Positions 1 to 9,559 of a stretch of DNA of 64,000 nt are shown here, in pieces. The translations under genes were made by a program, and so were the position numbers. Within the stretch, counting starts at the first letter, position 1. Each line of letters opens with the position of its first letter. Origin of the DNA: Mesorhizobium sp. YIM 152430 (GTDB lineage: Bacteria > Pseudomonadota > Alphaproteobacteria > Rhizobiales > Rhizobiaceae); contig NZ_JARGES010000055.1 of assembly GCF_029210365.1 (NCBI RefSeq), positions 163,354 to 227,353 on the forward strand. Reading direction: 5' to 3'. Below the pieces are notes generated by a model, which was not told where the DNA came from, made no database searches, and was given only the letters and a program-made list of their open reading frames with translations.

Positions 1-350
1 CCATCGCCCGCGCCATCGCCATGCGGCCGGACATTCTGGTCGCCGACGAGGCCGTGTCGGCGCTCGACGTCTCGGTTCAGGCGCAGGTTCTGCAACTGCT
101 CGACGAATTGCAGGAAAAGCTCGGCATCGCGATCCTCTTCATCACCCACGATTTGCGCGTCGCCGCCCAGATCTGTGACGAGGTCGTCGTCATGCAGCAT
201 GGCCGCATCGTCGAGCACGACACCGCCGAAAACGTGCTGTCGCAGCCGCGCCACGACTATACGCGCGCGCTGATCGAAGCGGCGCCCGGCCGCCATTGGG
301 ACTTCGCCAATTTCAGGGAGTTGTCCCTGCACCAGACCGAGACGGCCTGA
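1..350 (+). CDS. Peptide-type ABC transporter ATP-binding protein (3' part)
   Basis: Only the C-terminal part of the gene lies in the window; the reading frame enters at base 3. Visible are the end of the signature region (IARAIAMRP), Walker B followed by the D-loop (ILVADEAVSALDV) and the H-loop (FITHDLRVAAQICDEV). This order is typical of the Dpp/Opp/Gsi class of peptide or opine importers, which energise uptake at the inner membrane. The protein ends in a short tail where OppD/OppF-type proteins carry their C-terminal extension. It lies 29 nt upstream of an M20 amidohydrolase, so the transporter probably imports a substrate hydrolysed by that enzyme. The substrate cannot be read from this fragment. 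Confidence 0.9.
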   Translation, partial: IARAIAMRPDILVADEAVSALDVSVQAQVLQLLDELQEKLGIAILFITHDLRVAAQICDEVVVMQHGRIVEHDTAENVLSQPRHDYTRALIEAAPGRHWDFANFRELSLHQTETA

Positions 351-379
351 CCGCCGCCCCAGCATTAAAGGAGACCGAC

Positions 380-1540
380 ATGCCGACATTGCCGCGGATA
401 GCCGAATACGCCGACGAACTCACCGCCATCCGGCGCGACTTCCACGCCAATCCCGAGATCGGCTTCGAGGAGACGCGGACCGCCGGCATCGTCGCCGAAA
501 AGCTGAAATCCTGGGGCATCGAGGTCCACACCGGCATCGGCAAGACCGGCGTGGTCGGCGTCCTTCAGGGCAAGGGCGGCAGCGAGCGCGCGGTCGGCCT
601 TCGCGCCGACATGGACGCGCTGCCGATGGACGAGGAGACCAACCTTCCCTGGCGCTCGACCGCGCCCGGCAAGTTCCACGGCTGCGGCCATGACGGCCAC
701 ACGACCATGCTGCTCGGCGCCGCGCGCTACCTCGCCGAAACGCGCGACTTTTCCGGCAAGGCCGTCTTCATCTTCCAGCCGGCCGAAGAAGGCCTCGGCG
801 GCGCCCGCGCCATGCTTGCCGACGGCCTCTTCGACAAGTTTCCGTGTGACGAAATCTACGGCATGCACAACAATCCGATGGCCGCCCCCAATAAGGTCGG
901 CGTTAAGCCCGGACCGGCCATGGCGGGCTCCACCTTCTTCGATATCTACGTCAAGGGCGTCGGCAGCCATGGCGCGATGCCGCACCATTCCAAGGACCCG
1001 ATCGTCGCGGTCACCTCGCTTGTCCAGTCGCTGCAATCGATCGTCAGCCGCAACGTTCCGGCGGTAAAGCCCGCCGTCCTGTCGGTCACGCAGATCCATT
1101 CCGGCTCGGCCTATAATGTCGTGCCCGACAAGGCGGTCATCTGCGGCACGATCCGGTATTTCGACGACGAGGTGAAGGATTTGATCCACGCCCGCATCCG
1201 CGACATGTGCGAGGGCTATTCGAAGATGTTCGGCATCGAGGTCAAGCCGGATCTGCGCGAGATTTTCACCGTGCTGATGAACGACGACAAACTTTCCGAA
1301 ACCTATCTCGAAGCGGCATCCGACATCGTCGGAATCGACAACATCACCAACGAGAACGAGCTTGTGATGGGCTCGGAGGACTTCGCCGACATGCTCAAAG
1401 CCGTGCCCGGCGCCTATTGCACCATCGGCCATGGCGGCGACGTGCCGGTTCACAATCCCGGCTTTATCTTCGACGATGCGATCCTTCCCGTCGGCGCCAG
1501 CGTCATGGCCCGCATCGTCGAAAAACGCCTGCCGCTTTGA
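380..1540 (+). CDS. M20D-family amidohydrolase (hippurate hydrolase / IAA-amino acid hydrolase type)
   Basis: A predicted cytoplasmic dinuclear-metal amidohydrolase of 386 aa, the usual family length, that cleaves N-acyl amino acids or similar amides. Metal-site motifs are LRADMDALPM (about residues 75-84), HGCGHDGH (100-107, with the Cys ligand typical of M20D) and the catalytic QPAEEG (about 133-138). The ATG at 380 was chosen because AAAGGAG lies just upstream; a longer open frame from 296 would overlap the ABC gene. It is probably the last gene of the peptide-ABC operon and is followed by a 41-bp inverted repeat. The family is certain and the substrate (N-acyl or aromatic amino-acid conjugate) is not. 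Confidence 0.92.
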   Translation: MPTLPRIAEYADELTAIRRDFHANPEIGFEETRTAGIVAEKLKSWGIEVHTGIGKTGVVGVLQGKGGSERAVGLRADMDALPMDEETNLPWRSTAPGKFHGCGHDGHTTMLLGAARYLAETRDFSGKAVFIFQPAEEGLGGARAMLADGLFDKFPCDEIYGMHNNPMAAPNKVGVKPGPAMAGSTFFDIYVKGVGSHGAMPHHSKDPIVAVTSLVQSLQSIVSRNVPAVKPAVLSVTQIHSGSAYNVVPDKAVICGTIRYFDDEVKDLIHARIRDMCEGYSKMFGIEVKPDLREIFTVLMNDDKLSETYLEAASDIVGIDNITNENELVMGSEDFADMLKAVPGAYCTIGHGGDVPVHNPGFIFDDAILPVGASVMARIVEKRLPL

Positions 1541-1545
1541 TCTGA

Positions 1546-1693
1546 GGGACCCCCACCCTTTATCCCTCCCCACAAGGGGGAGGGAGACCTGCACGCCGCG
1601 TTTCCATTTCGGCTTCGAGCCTGGCTGACGGAAAGAGCGCAACGTGAATGCCCTCCCTCCCCCTTGTGGGGAGGGATAAAGGGTGGGGGTCCC
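1546..1693. repeat. Perfect 41-bp inverted repeat between the two M20 genes
   Basis: Arms 1546-1586 and 1653-1693 are perfect reverse complements over 41 bp and are separated by 66 nt. Each arm contains CTCCCCACAAGGGGGAG or its complement, which is itself an imperfect palindrome. The shared core CTCCCC(T/A)(T/C)(A/G)... resembles the palindromic elements at 61577-62230. The element starts 5 nt after the upstream stop codon, so it could act as a processing site or terminator for that transcript. The family resemblance to dispersed rhizobial palindromic repeats is judged by eye. Confidence 0.85.
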
Positions 1694-1735
1694 CTTCGAA
1701 AAAAACCGTCAAACACGCGATGCCAAGGTGACCCC

Positions 1736-2866
1736 ATGAACATCAACGCCCTGCCCTTCGACGCCGACGCCATCCTCAACGGCCTCAAGCCCTGGATCGA
1801 GTGCGAAAGCCCGACCTTCGATGCTGCCGCCGTCGACCGGATGATGGACCTTGCCAGCTACGACCTCGCCGCCGCCGGCGCCGAGATCGAGCGCATTCCA
1901 GGCCGCATGGGCTTCGGCGGATCGGTGCGCGCGCGCTTTCCGCACAAGGATTTCGGCAAGCCCGGCATCCTGATTTCCGGCCATCTCGACACGGTTCACC
2001 CGGTCGGCACGCTCGAAAAGCTGCCCTTCCGCCGCGAAGGCAACAAGGCTTACGGCCCCGGTATTCAGGACATGAAGGGCGGCAATTTTGTCGCCGTCGA
2101 GGCCATCCGCCAACTGGCGCTCGCCGCCATCGACTGCCCGCTGCCGGTCACCGTTCTGTTCACGCCCGACGAGGAAGTCGGCACGCCGTCGACGCGCGAA
2201 CTGATCGAGATGGAGGCGCGCAAGAACAAGTATGTGCTCGTGCCCGAACCCGCCCGCCCCGACGGCGGAGCCGTCACCGGCCGCTACGCCATCGCCCGCT
2301 TCAACCTGAAGACCGAGGGGCGCCCGAGCCATGCCGGCTGGGCGCTCGGCGAAGGCCGCTCGGCCATCGCGCTGATGGCGAAGAAGCTGCTCCAGGTCGA
2401 GAAGATGACCACCGACGACTGCACCTTCTCGGTCGGCGTCATCCATGCCGGCCAGTGGGTCAACTGCGTCTCGTCAGAATGCCGCGCCGAAGCCCTTTCC
2501 ATGGCCAAGCGCCAGGCCGATCTCGACCGCGGCGTCGAGGCGATGCTCGCCATGGCGACCGAGGAGAACGACGTCCGCTTCGAGGTCACCCGCGGCGTCA
2601 CCCGTCCCGTCTGGGAGCCCGATGCGGGCACGATGGCGCTTTACGAAATCGGCCGTCAGGTCGCCGCCGACATCGGCTTCGACCTGACCCATGGCAGCGC
2701 CGGCGGCGGATCGGACGGCAATTTCACCGGCGCGCTCGGCATTCCGACACTGGATTCCATCGGCGTGCGCGGCGCGGGCCTGCACACATTGAACGAGCAT
2801 ATCGAAGTCGACAGTCTCGTCGAGCGAGCGCGCCTGATGGCCGGGCTGCTGATGCGCCTCGAATAG
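1736..2866 (+). CDS. M20 family metallopeptidase (CPG2/ArgE-like)
   Basis: A 376-aa cytoplasmic zinc exopeptidase of the glutamate carboxypeptidase/ArgE/DapE group. Motifs are SGHLDTVHPVG (about 81-91), GPGIQDMKGG (about 108-117, bridging Asp) and FTPDEEVGTPS (about 142-152, catalytic Glu pair). The ATG at 1736 was chosen because the frame upstream is made of inverted-repeat sequence. No strong Shine-Dalgarno is visible, so translation may depend on the upstream transcript. With the preceding M20D enzyme and peptide ABC ATPase it looks like a small uptake-and-hydrolysis module for acylated or glutamyl amino acids. The exact substrate is unknown. Confidence 0.88.
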   Translation: MNINALPFDADAILNGLKPWIECESPTFDAAAVDRMMDLASYDLAAAGAEIERIPGRMGFGGSVRARFPHKDFGKPGILISGHLDTVHPVGTLEKLPFRREGNKAYGPGIQDMKGGNFVAVEAIRQLALAAIDCPLPVTVLFTPDEEVGTPSTRELIEMEARKNKYVLVPEPARPDGGAVTGRYAIARFNLKTEGRPSHAGWALGEGRSAIALMAKKLLQVEKMTTDDCTFSVGVIHAGQWVNCVSSECRAEALSMAKRQADLDRGVEAMLAMATEENDVRFEVTRGVTRPVWEPDAGTMALYEIGRQVAADIGFDLTHGSAGGGSDGNFTGALGIPTLDSIGVRGAGLHTLNEHIEVDSLVERARLMAGLLMRLE

Positions 2867-2901
2867 GGCGAAAGCCCCTCGCGCCCGATTGCCAGAACAT
2901 C

Positions 2902-3500
2902 CTAGACGGCTTGGCTGTTGCAATGGGCATCGACCACGCGCTGCACCATCGGGGCGTAGTGGGCGAAACCGGGTGTCTCCATGTCCGCGATCTTGCCGGC
3001 ATCGTCGAGATGCCGGACCCGGACGATCTCGTTGACGTTGGGATTGCGTTCGAACGCCCTGACTTCGTCGGCATTCATCGGCCCGCCCTGGAGCTTCAGC
3101 GAATGGATCGACGCCGCCGACAATTGCCCGAAATAGGCGGGATCGGTGGCACAGATATAGCGCTTCGCAGCGACGTGGTGGCGCACACAATCGACAACGA
3201 GGCTCGGGAAGAAGCGCTCCAGCACCGCTGCGCCTGCCTCCTCGTGATGTTTGTCATGAGTGTCGTCCATCGAAAACGTGCCGAACTCGCTGGTGAAATG
3301 GCCGATATCATGCAGCAACGTCGCGACGATGATGATTTCCGGCTCGCCCTGCCGTTCGGCAAGATAGGCCCCTTGCAGCATGTGTTCGGCCATCGTCACG
3401 GGTTCGCCGAGATATTCCTCGCCGCCGCGACGCTCGAAGATGTCGGCCAGAAACGCGACGATCGTTTCCGGCGTCAGCTTGTCGGGATCGGGCTTCGTCA

Positions 3501-3501
<1 letters not shown>
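2902..3501 (-). CDS. tmpB: HD-domain mixed-valent di-iron oxygenase, TmpB/PhnZ type (oxidative C-P bond cleavage)
   Basis: A 199-aa HD-domain protein of the PhnZ/TmpB group. These enzymes use an Fe(II)/Fe(III) pair and O2 to cleave the C-P bond of a 1-hydroxy-phosphonate, releasing phosphate. Ligand positions fit: H40, H64-D65 (LLHDIGH), H85/H86 (DKHHEEAG), H108/H109 (VRHHVAAK) and D166 (RHLDDAGK). The EEYLGEP segment near residues 28-34 matches the Glu/Tyr lid of PhnZ. Its start shares one base with the stop of the dioxygenase gene (TGATG), so translation is coupled. The partner is of gamma-butyrobetaine-hydroxylase type, which favours TmpB (product glycine betaine) over PhnZ (product glycine). 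That substrate call is inference. Confidence 0.82.
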
Positions 3502-4755
<1,254 letters not shown>

Positions 4756-5631
4756 ATGTCTCTGGATCGACATCAACTGCCGCCGCTCGAATGGATACGC
4801 GTTTTCGAGGTGGCTGCGCGGCTCGGCAGCTTCACGGCCGCGGCCAACGAGTTGGGGCTGACGCAGGCCGCGGTCAGTCAACGCATCCGAAACCTGGAAC
4901 TTCACCTTGGCGCTCAGCTCTTCACGCGCCAGGCACGCGGCGTCATCCTCTCGACCCAAGGCGAATCGTGGCTGCCCCATGTGCAGGACGCGCTGGCCCA
5001 GCTCCTGCACAGCGCGGCAAATCTGTTCGAGCAGCCGCGCCGCAAGATCACCATCGCGGCTTCCGGCTCGGTGATCGAACTCTGGATCGTCCCGCGTCTG
5101 GGCGAAATCGCGCGCCGTCTGCCCCATGTGCAGCTTTCGCTGGAGACCATTCAGCATATGCCGGACTATCAGCGTCTCGAAGCCGATTTCGAGGTTCGTT
5201 TCGGCACGGGCAACTGGCCGGACCGCGAGGCGAGGCAACTCTTCAAGGAGGAACTGGCCCCGATGGCGTCGCCAGCCCTGCTTTGCGATCCGTCAAGATC
5301 CTGGCATGACCATCCGCGTATCGCCACGTCCGGCCCAAGGGCAGGCTGGCGTGACTGGGCGAGCGCGATGGCCGAGCCTGCGCCATCCGTACCGACGCTC
5401 CGCTTCGACACCTTCGTTCAGTCTTTGAGAGCCGCCGAGTCCGGCGCCGGCGTTCTGCTGGCATCCTTGCCGCTGTGCAGCGACGCGATCACAGCCGGAA
5501 GCCTGCGGCGACTGACGGAACGGACCCTGCGGATGGAGACAGGCTATTGGGTAACCTGGCCGAAAGATCGACCGCCCTTCGCCGAACGAGCGCCCTTGAT
5601 CCAGTGCCTCGCCCCGACCATCGGACCATGA
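4756..5631 (+). CDS. LysR-family transcriptional regulator (GcvA-like), probable tmpAB regulator
   Basis: A 291-aa LysR-type regulator. The winged helix-turn-helix lies at about residues 11-70 (FTAAANELGLTQAAVSQRIR is the helix-turn-helix core), followed by the linker and a periplasmic-binding-like effector domain. The sequence style (LPPLEWIRVFEVAARLGSF) matches the GcvA subgroup. It is divergent from tmpA with a 103-bp shared control region and a T-N11-A palindrome, so it probably controls tmpAB in response to a phosphonate or its betaine product. The effector is unknown. Confidence 0.9.
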   Translation: MSLDRHQLPPLEWIRVFEVAARLGSFTAAANELGLTQAAVSQRIRNLELHLGAQLFTRQARGVILSTQGESWLPHVQDALAQLLHSAANLFEQPRRKITIAASGSVIELWIVPRLGEIARRLPHVQLSLETIQHMPDYQRLEADFEVRFGTGNWPDREARQLFKEELAPMASPALLCDPSRSWHDHPRIATSGPRAGWRDWASAMAEPAPSVPTLRFDTFVQSLRAAESGAGVLLASLPLCSDAITAGSLRRLTERTLRMETGYWVTWPKDRPPFAERAPLIQCLAPTIGP

Positions 5632-6015
5632 TCCGTCGAACCAGCTTCGAAGGTGGCGTCTGAGCCGATCAGCGGGGAGCGGACCGAAGATCGCGAGCAG
5701 CCCGTCATTTTCCTAGCGATCGGCCACCCCAGAGCCTTCCTTTTGACCGCCCTGCGCCTTCGTGTCGGTCTCCGTCACCGGATTAACTCGCAAACGGGAC
5801 GACCCCATGAGCGCCGCAACTCACTGGAAATGCAAGGATGTTTTACGTCGTCCCGTGACCATCGAGGGGCGCTCGAAGAAAGACGCAGGCCATTCGGAGA
5901 CCCATTCCGCGTCAAGCGCCCAGTCTCCGAAGGGCGGATGGCCCTGCCAACGCCCTTTGAAACAAAAAGAAAAAAGCCCCACTCGGGGACCGTGGACGGG
6001 TTCGGCTTCTGAATG
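5632..6015. other. Intergenic region without a convincing gene
   Basis: This 384-nt gap lies between the LysR-type gene and tRNA-Ser. Short open frames here lack a credible start with a ribosome-binding site, and several run through the tRNA. The only clear element is the tRNA terminator at its right end. Confidence 0.6.
5962..5990 (-). terminator. Rho-independent terminator downstream of tRNA-Ser
   Basis: Read on the minus strand, a GTCCCCGAGTGGGGC hairpin is followed by TTTTTTCTTTTTG. It lies about 26 nt beyond the tRNA-Ser 3' end, in the correct orientation. Confidence 0.75.
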
Positions 6016-6105
6016 TGGCGGAGGGAGTGGGATTCGAACCCACGGAGACATTGCTGCCTCGCCGGTTTTCAAGACCGGTGCCTTAAACCGCTCGGCCATC
6101 CCTCC
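6016..6105 (-). tRNA. tRNA-Ser (anticodon TGA)
   Basis: The 90-nt minus-strand gene starts GGAGGGATGGCCGAGCGG and has the anticodon loop CTTGAAA (anticodon TGA). It has the long variable arm of a class II tRNA, the T-loop GGTTCGAATCC, and an encoded 3' CCA. The acceptor stem pairs GGAGGGA with TCCCTCC. It reads the UCA/UCG serine codons. Confidence 0.97.
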
Positions 6106-6260
6106 ACTGCTGATGAATGCAGCAGCAGGCATTTAGGTGATCCGGCCCGCAGCGGTCAACATCTGCGTTCGCCCCTTGCGACACCCGGCGCCAGCGCTAT
6201 GTTGCCGTTCCTATCGGAGAACACGGTCGCGATGGATGCGCGGCCTTTCAAGGGGCGGGC

Positions 6261-7232
6261 ATGACGGCTGGGAGCAAGACGGACATCGACCACGAGCTTT
6301 TGAAGAAGGTGGTCGAAGGGATCGCTGTCGAGATCGGCAATGCAACCGAATGGGGCAAGGCGGCCGACTACATTCCCGAACTCGCCAAGGTCGACATCAA
6401 GCAGTTCGGCATCGCCGTCCTGACGCGCGACGGCCAGATGATCGACGGAGGCGCGTCCGGGACGCAGTTCTCGATCCAGAGCATTTCCAAAGTCTTCGCG
6501 CTGACGCTTGCGCTGAAGCTTCATGGCGACAAGGTGTGGAAGCGCGTCGGCAAGGAGCCCTCGGGCGACCCCTACAACTCCATCGTCGACATGGAGCGCC
6601 ACAAAGGCATCCCGCGCAATCCCTTCATCAATCCCGGCGCTCTGGTCGTCGACGACATGCTGCTCGACGGCCAGACCGGCGACGGCATTCCAGATACGGT
6701 GCGCGACTTCATCGCCGAGATGATCGGCGATGGCGAGATCGGCATCGACGAGGACGTCGTCAGATCCGAGCACACATCCGGCTATACCAACAGGGCGCTC
6801 GCCAATCTGGCGAAGTCCTTCGGCAATCTGCACCACGAAGTCGATGACGTGATGCACATCTATGTGCGCCAGTGCGCCGTTGCACTTTCCTGCCGGCAAC
6901 TCGCGCGTGCCGGACGCTATCTGATGCTCGATCGCGAGGACATGGATTCCAGGGTCTCGAAGGCAGACGCCGAGCGCGCGCGCCGGATCAATGCGATCAT
7001 GCTGACCTGCGGCCAGTATGACGGGTCGGGAGATTTCGCCTACCGCGTCGGCCTGCCCGCGAAAAGCGGCGTCGGCGGCGGCATTCTGGCGATCGTGCCG
7101 AACACGGCGTCGATTGCGGTCTGGTCGCCCGGCCTGGACGAGAACGGCAATTCGCTTCTCGGCACGCTGGCACTGGAACGCCTGTCGCAGCGCATGGACT
7201 GGTCCATCTTCGGCGCCATCCGCCGCGTCTGA
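6261..7232 (+). CDS. glsA: Glutaminase A
   Basis: A cytoplasmic glutaminase that converts L-glutamine to glutamate and ammonia. The 323-aa protein carries the serine-dependent beta-lactamase-like site S74-I-S-K77 (FSIQSISKVFA). Also present are the signatures GIPRNPFINPGAL and VLTRDGQM and a C-terminal SGVGGGILAIVPN. Length is close to the usual 305-315 aa. The start at 6261 needs no upstream extension. The methyltransferase gene follows after 6 nt, so the two are co-transcribed. Confidence 0.95.
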   Translation: MTAGSKTDIDHELLKKVVEGIAVEIGNATEWGKAADYIPELAKVDIKQFGIAVLTRDGQMIDGGASGTQFSIQSISKVFALTLALKLHGDKVWKRVGKEPSGDPYNSIVDMERHKGIPRNPFINPGALVVDDMLLDGQTGDGIPDTVRDFIAEMIGDGEIGIDEDVVRSEHTSGYTNRALANLAKSFGNLHHEVDDVMHIYVRQCAVALSCRQLARAGRYLMLDREDMDSRVSKADAERARRINAIMLTCGQYDGSGDFAYRVGLPAKSGVGGGILAIVPNTASIAVWSPGLDENGNSLLGTLALERLSQRMDWSIFGAIRRV

Positions 7233-7238
7233 CCGGCC

Positions 7239-7985
7239 ATGTCGCTGATCTTCGATCATATCGCCGGATTGAACTCGGCGCGCCCTTGGGGACGGGTGCT
7301 CGACGCGGGGACCGGCATCAACTCGCTGCGCTGGCTACGCGGCCTGCCCGCCGACGAACTGACAGCCGTCACCGGCGCCGATCTGATGGTCCGGCGCATT
7401 CGCGATGCGCTAGGTCCCTCGCCTGCCAACGAAAAGATCGTGACGGGCAACTGGGCCGATCCGGACTTCCTTTCAGGCAAGCGTTTCGACACGGTCGTCG
7501 CCGATTATCTCATCGGCGCCATCGACGGCTTCGCGCCCTATTTCCAGGACGAGATGATCGGGCGGCTGCGCCAGCTCACCGCCGGCCGTCTCTATCTCGT
7601 CGGGCTCGAACCCTATGTGGTGGAAAAACCGGGGACGCCGGCCGGCGAGATCGTGTTCAGGATCGGCCGCCTGCGCGACACGTTCCTGCTCTTGTCGGGT
7701 CAAAAGCCCTATCGCGAGTTTCCTCTGGTATGGGTGGAAAAGCAGCTTGCCGCCGCAGGCTTTTCCATCGTTGCGACGAAAAGATTTCCGATCCGCTACC
7801 GCGCCCGTTTCGTCAATGCCCAGCTCGACATGTGCGTGAACCGGCTGCACCTCGTGCCGGACGATCTGCGTTCCGCCCTCGCCGCTCATGTCGAGACCCT
7901 TCGCGCGCAGGCGCTGGCGCTCGAAACGCGGCTCGACGGGCTGCGTTGCGGTTTCGACTATGTCATCACCGCCGAACCTTGCTGA
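7239..7985 (+). CDS. Class I SAM-dependent methyltransferase-like protein
   Basis: The 248-aa protein has a Rossmann motif I (RVLDAGTGINSLRW, residues 19-32) and an acidic motif after beta-2, then a motif-IV-like segment (FDTVVADYLIG, about 84-94). It looks like a small-molecule or unspecified methyltransferase; no substrate family is recognisable. It follows glsA by 6 nt, probably as the second gene of that operon, and lies upstream of the photolyase cluster after 113 nt. The biological role is unknown. Confidence 0.7.
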   Translation: MSLIFDHIAGLNSARPWGRVLDAGTGINSLRWLRGLPADELTAVTGADLMVRRIRDALGPSPANEKIVTGNWADPDFLSGKRFDTVVADYLIGAIDGFAPYFQDEMIGRLRQLTAGRLYLVGLEPYVVEKPGTPAGEIVFRIGRLRDTFLLLSGQKPYREFPLVWVEKQLAAAGFSIVATKRFPIRYRARFVNAQLDMCVNRLHLVPDDLRSALAAHVETLRAQALALETRLDGLRCGFDYVITAEPC

Positions 7986-8022
7986 TCCGCACATTTTCGT
8001 GAGTGGAAACGACGACTTGCAC

Positions 8023-8052
8023 CGATCCGGTCTGCACGCTTCCGCGTAAAGG
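8023..8052 (+). promoter_or_regulatory. Candidate ECF (RpoE/ECF11-like) promoter of the photolyase cluster
   Basis: CGATCC at 8023-8028 and TAAAGG at 8047-8052 are separated by exactly 18 nt, about 45 nt upstream of the photolyase start. This approximates the Rhodobacter sphaeroides sigmaE pattern remembered as TGATCC-N18-TAAGA. One base of the -35 deviates. It was found by eye, with no genome-wide background test. Confidence 0.35.
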
Positions 8053-8098
8053 AAGGCATTGATCCGCAACGGTTCGCACAGGACACGCTTCCCGACAG

Positions 8099-9559
8099 AT
8101 GGCATCCACAGACCGCACGCGCACAAGACCCGCGCTCGTCCTCTTCCGTCACGATCTTCGGCTGGCCGACAATGGCGCGCTCCGCGCCGCCGTCGACAGC
8201 GGCAGGCCGGTCGTGCCCGTCTTCGTCTTCGACGAGATGAGCGAGGGCGTGCGCAAGATTGGCGGCGCGCGCCGCTGGTGGCTGCATCACTCGCTGGAGG
8301 CCCTCGCCGCCTCGCTGAAGAAGGCCGGCGCCGAACTCGTCCTGCGCGCCGGACCGATGGCGGATGTGGCCGCCGATCTGGTGAAGGAAACCGGAGCCGG
8401 GGCGGTCTATTGGAACCGGCGCTACGATCCGCCGGCCATCGCCGCCGACAAGGAGATGAAGTCCCGCCTGGGCGAGGGCGGCATCGAGGCGCAAAGCTTC
8501 GACGGCCATCTCCTCCACGAGCCCTGGCAGGTGAAGACCGGAACCGGCGGCTATTACAAGGTCTATACGCCGTTCTGGCGCGCGCTGACGGCGGAGATCG
8601 ATCCCCGCGCGCCGGTCGCGCGCCCGCGCGAGATCGCGCCGTTCGCCGGAAAGGTGAAATCAGAGAAGCTTGCCGGCTGGAAGCTGCTGCCGACGAAGCC
8701 CGACTGGGCCGGCGGCCTTCGCGAGACCTGGCAGCCCGGCGAGGACGGCGCGCATCAGGCGCTCGACGCATTCCTGTCTGGCCCGATCAAGGGCTATGGC
8801 GAAAACCGCGACCGGCCCGATTTCCACTCCACCTCGCGCCTGTCGCCTTATCTGGCCCATGGCGAGATCACGCCGTTCCAGATCTGGCACGCACTCGAAA
8901 CCCGCAGGATCGACGCTGCGTCCGGCGACGTGGAAAAATTCCGCAAGGAGGTCGCCTGGCGCGAATTCTCCTATCACCTTCTCTTCCACAACCCCGATCT
9001 GGGCGCGACCAACTTCAACCGCGACTTCGATGCCTTCGCCTGGAAGAAGGACGCGAACGCGCTTCACGCATGGCAGCGCGGCCAGACCGGCTATCCGCTG
9101 GTCGATGCCGGGATGCGGCAATTGTGGCAGACGGGCTGGGTTCACAACCGGGTCCGCATGGTCGTCGCGTCCTTCCTGGTCAAGCATCTGTTGCAGGACT
9201 GGCGCGCCGGCGAAGCCTGGTTCTGGGACACGCTGGTCGATGCGGACCCCGCCAACAACACGGCGAGTTGGCAGTGGGTCGCCGGCTCGGGCGCCGACGC
9301 CGCCCCCTATTTCCGCGTCTTCAACCCCACGCTCCAGGGCGAAAAGTTCGATCCGCACGGCAAATATGTTCATGAGTTCGTGCCAGAACTGGCAAGACTC
9401 AAGTCAGGCGATCTCCACGCCCCCTGGACCGCCTCGAAGGACGCACTATCCGCTGCCGGTCTGAAACTCGGAACCGATTATCCCGTAGCTATCGTCGACC
9501 ATTCCAGCGCCCGCGACCGGGCGCTTCAGGCCTACCAGCAGATGCGAGGGAATTCATGA
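8099..9559 (+). CDS. phrB: Deoxyribodipyrimidine photolyase (CPD photolyase, class I)
   Basis: A light-driven DNA repair enzyme that splits cyclobutane pyrimidine dimers using reduced FAD. The 486-aa protein has the antenna alpha/beta domain first (ALVLFRHDLRLADNGALRAA, about 12-31) and the FAD domain second. Characteristic motifs are FRKEVAWREFSYHLL, WVHNRVRMVVASFL and NTASWQWVAGSGADAAPYFR, which holds the Asn and Trp residues of the FAD pocket and electron-transfer chain. Length matches typical bacterial enzymes (470-490 aa). It is the first gene of a five-gene run, and its stop overlaps the next start by 4 nt (ATGA). Confidence 0.95.
   Translation: MASTDRTRTRPALVLFRHDLRLADNGALRAAVDSGRPVVPVFVFDEMSEGVRKIGGARRWWLHHSLEALAASLKKAGAELVLRAGPMADVAADLVKETGAGAVYWNRRYDPPAIAADKEMKSRLGEGGIEAQSFDGHLLHEPWQVKTGTGGYYKVYTPFWRALTAEIDPRAPVARPREIAPFAGKVKSEKLAGWKLLPTKPDWAGGLRETWQPGEDGAHQALDAFLSGPIKGYGENRDRPDFHSTSRLSPYLAHGEITPFQIWHALETRRIDAASGDVEKFRKEVAWREFSYHLLFHNPDLGATNFNRDFDAFAWKKDANALHAWQRGQTGYPLVDAGMRQLWQTGWVHNRVRMVVASFLVKHLLQDWRAGEAWFWDTLVDADPANNTASWQWVAGSGADAAPYFRVFNPTLQGEKFDPHGKYVHEFVPELARLKSGDLHAPWTASKDALSAAGLKLGTDYPVAIVDHSSARDRALQAYQQMRGNS

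Noticed and set aside
5762..6136. Possible small gene upstream of tRNA-Ser
   Set aside because: The frame runs through the tRNA gene and its terminator and has no Shine-Dalgarno or recognisable domain.
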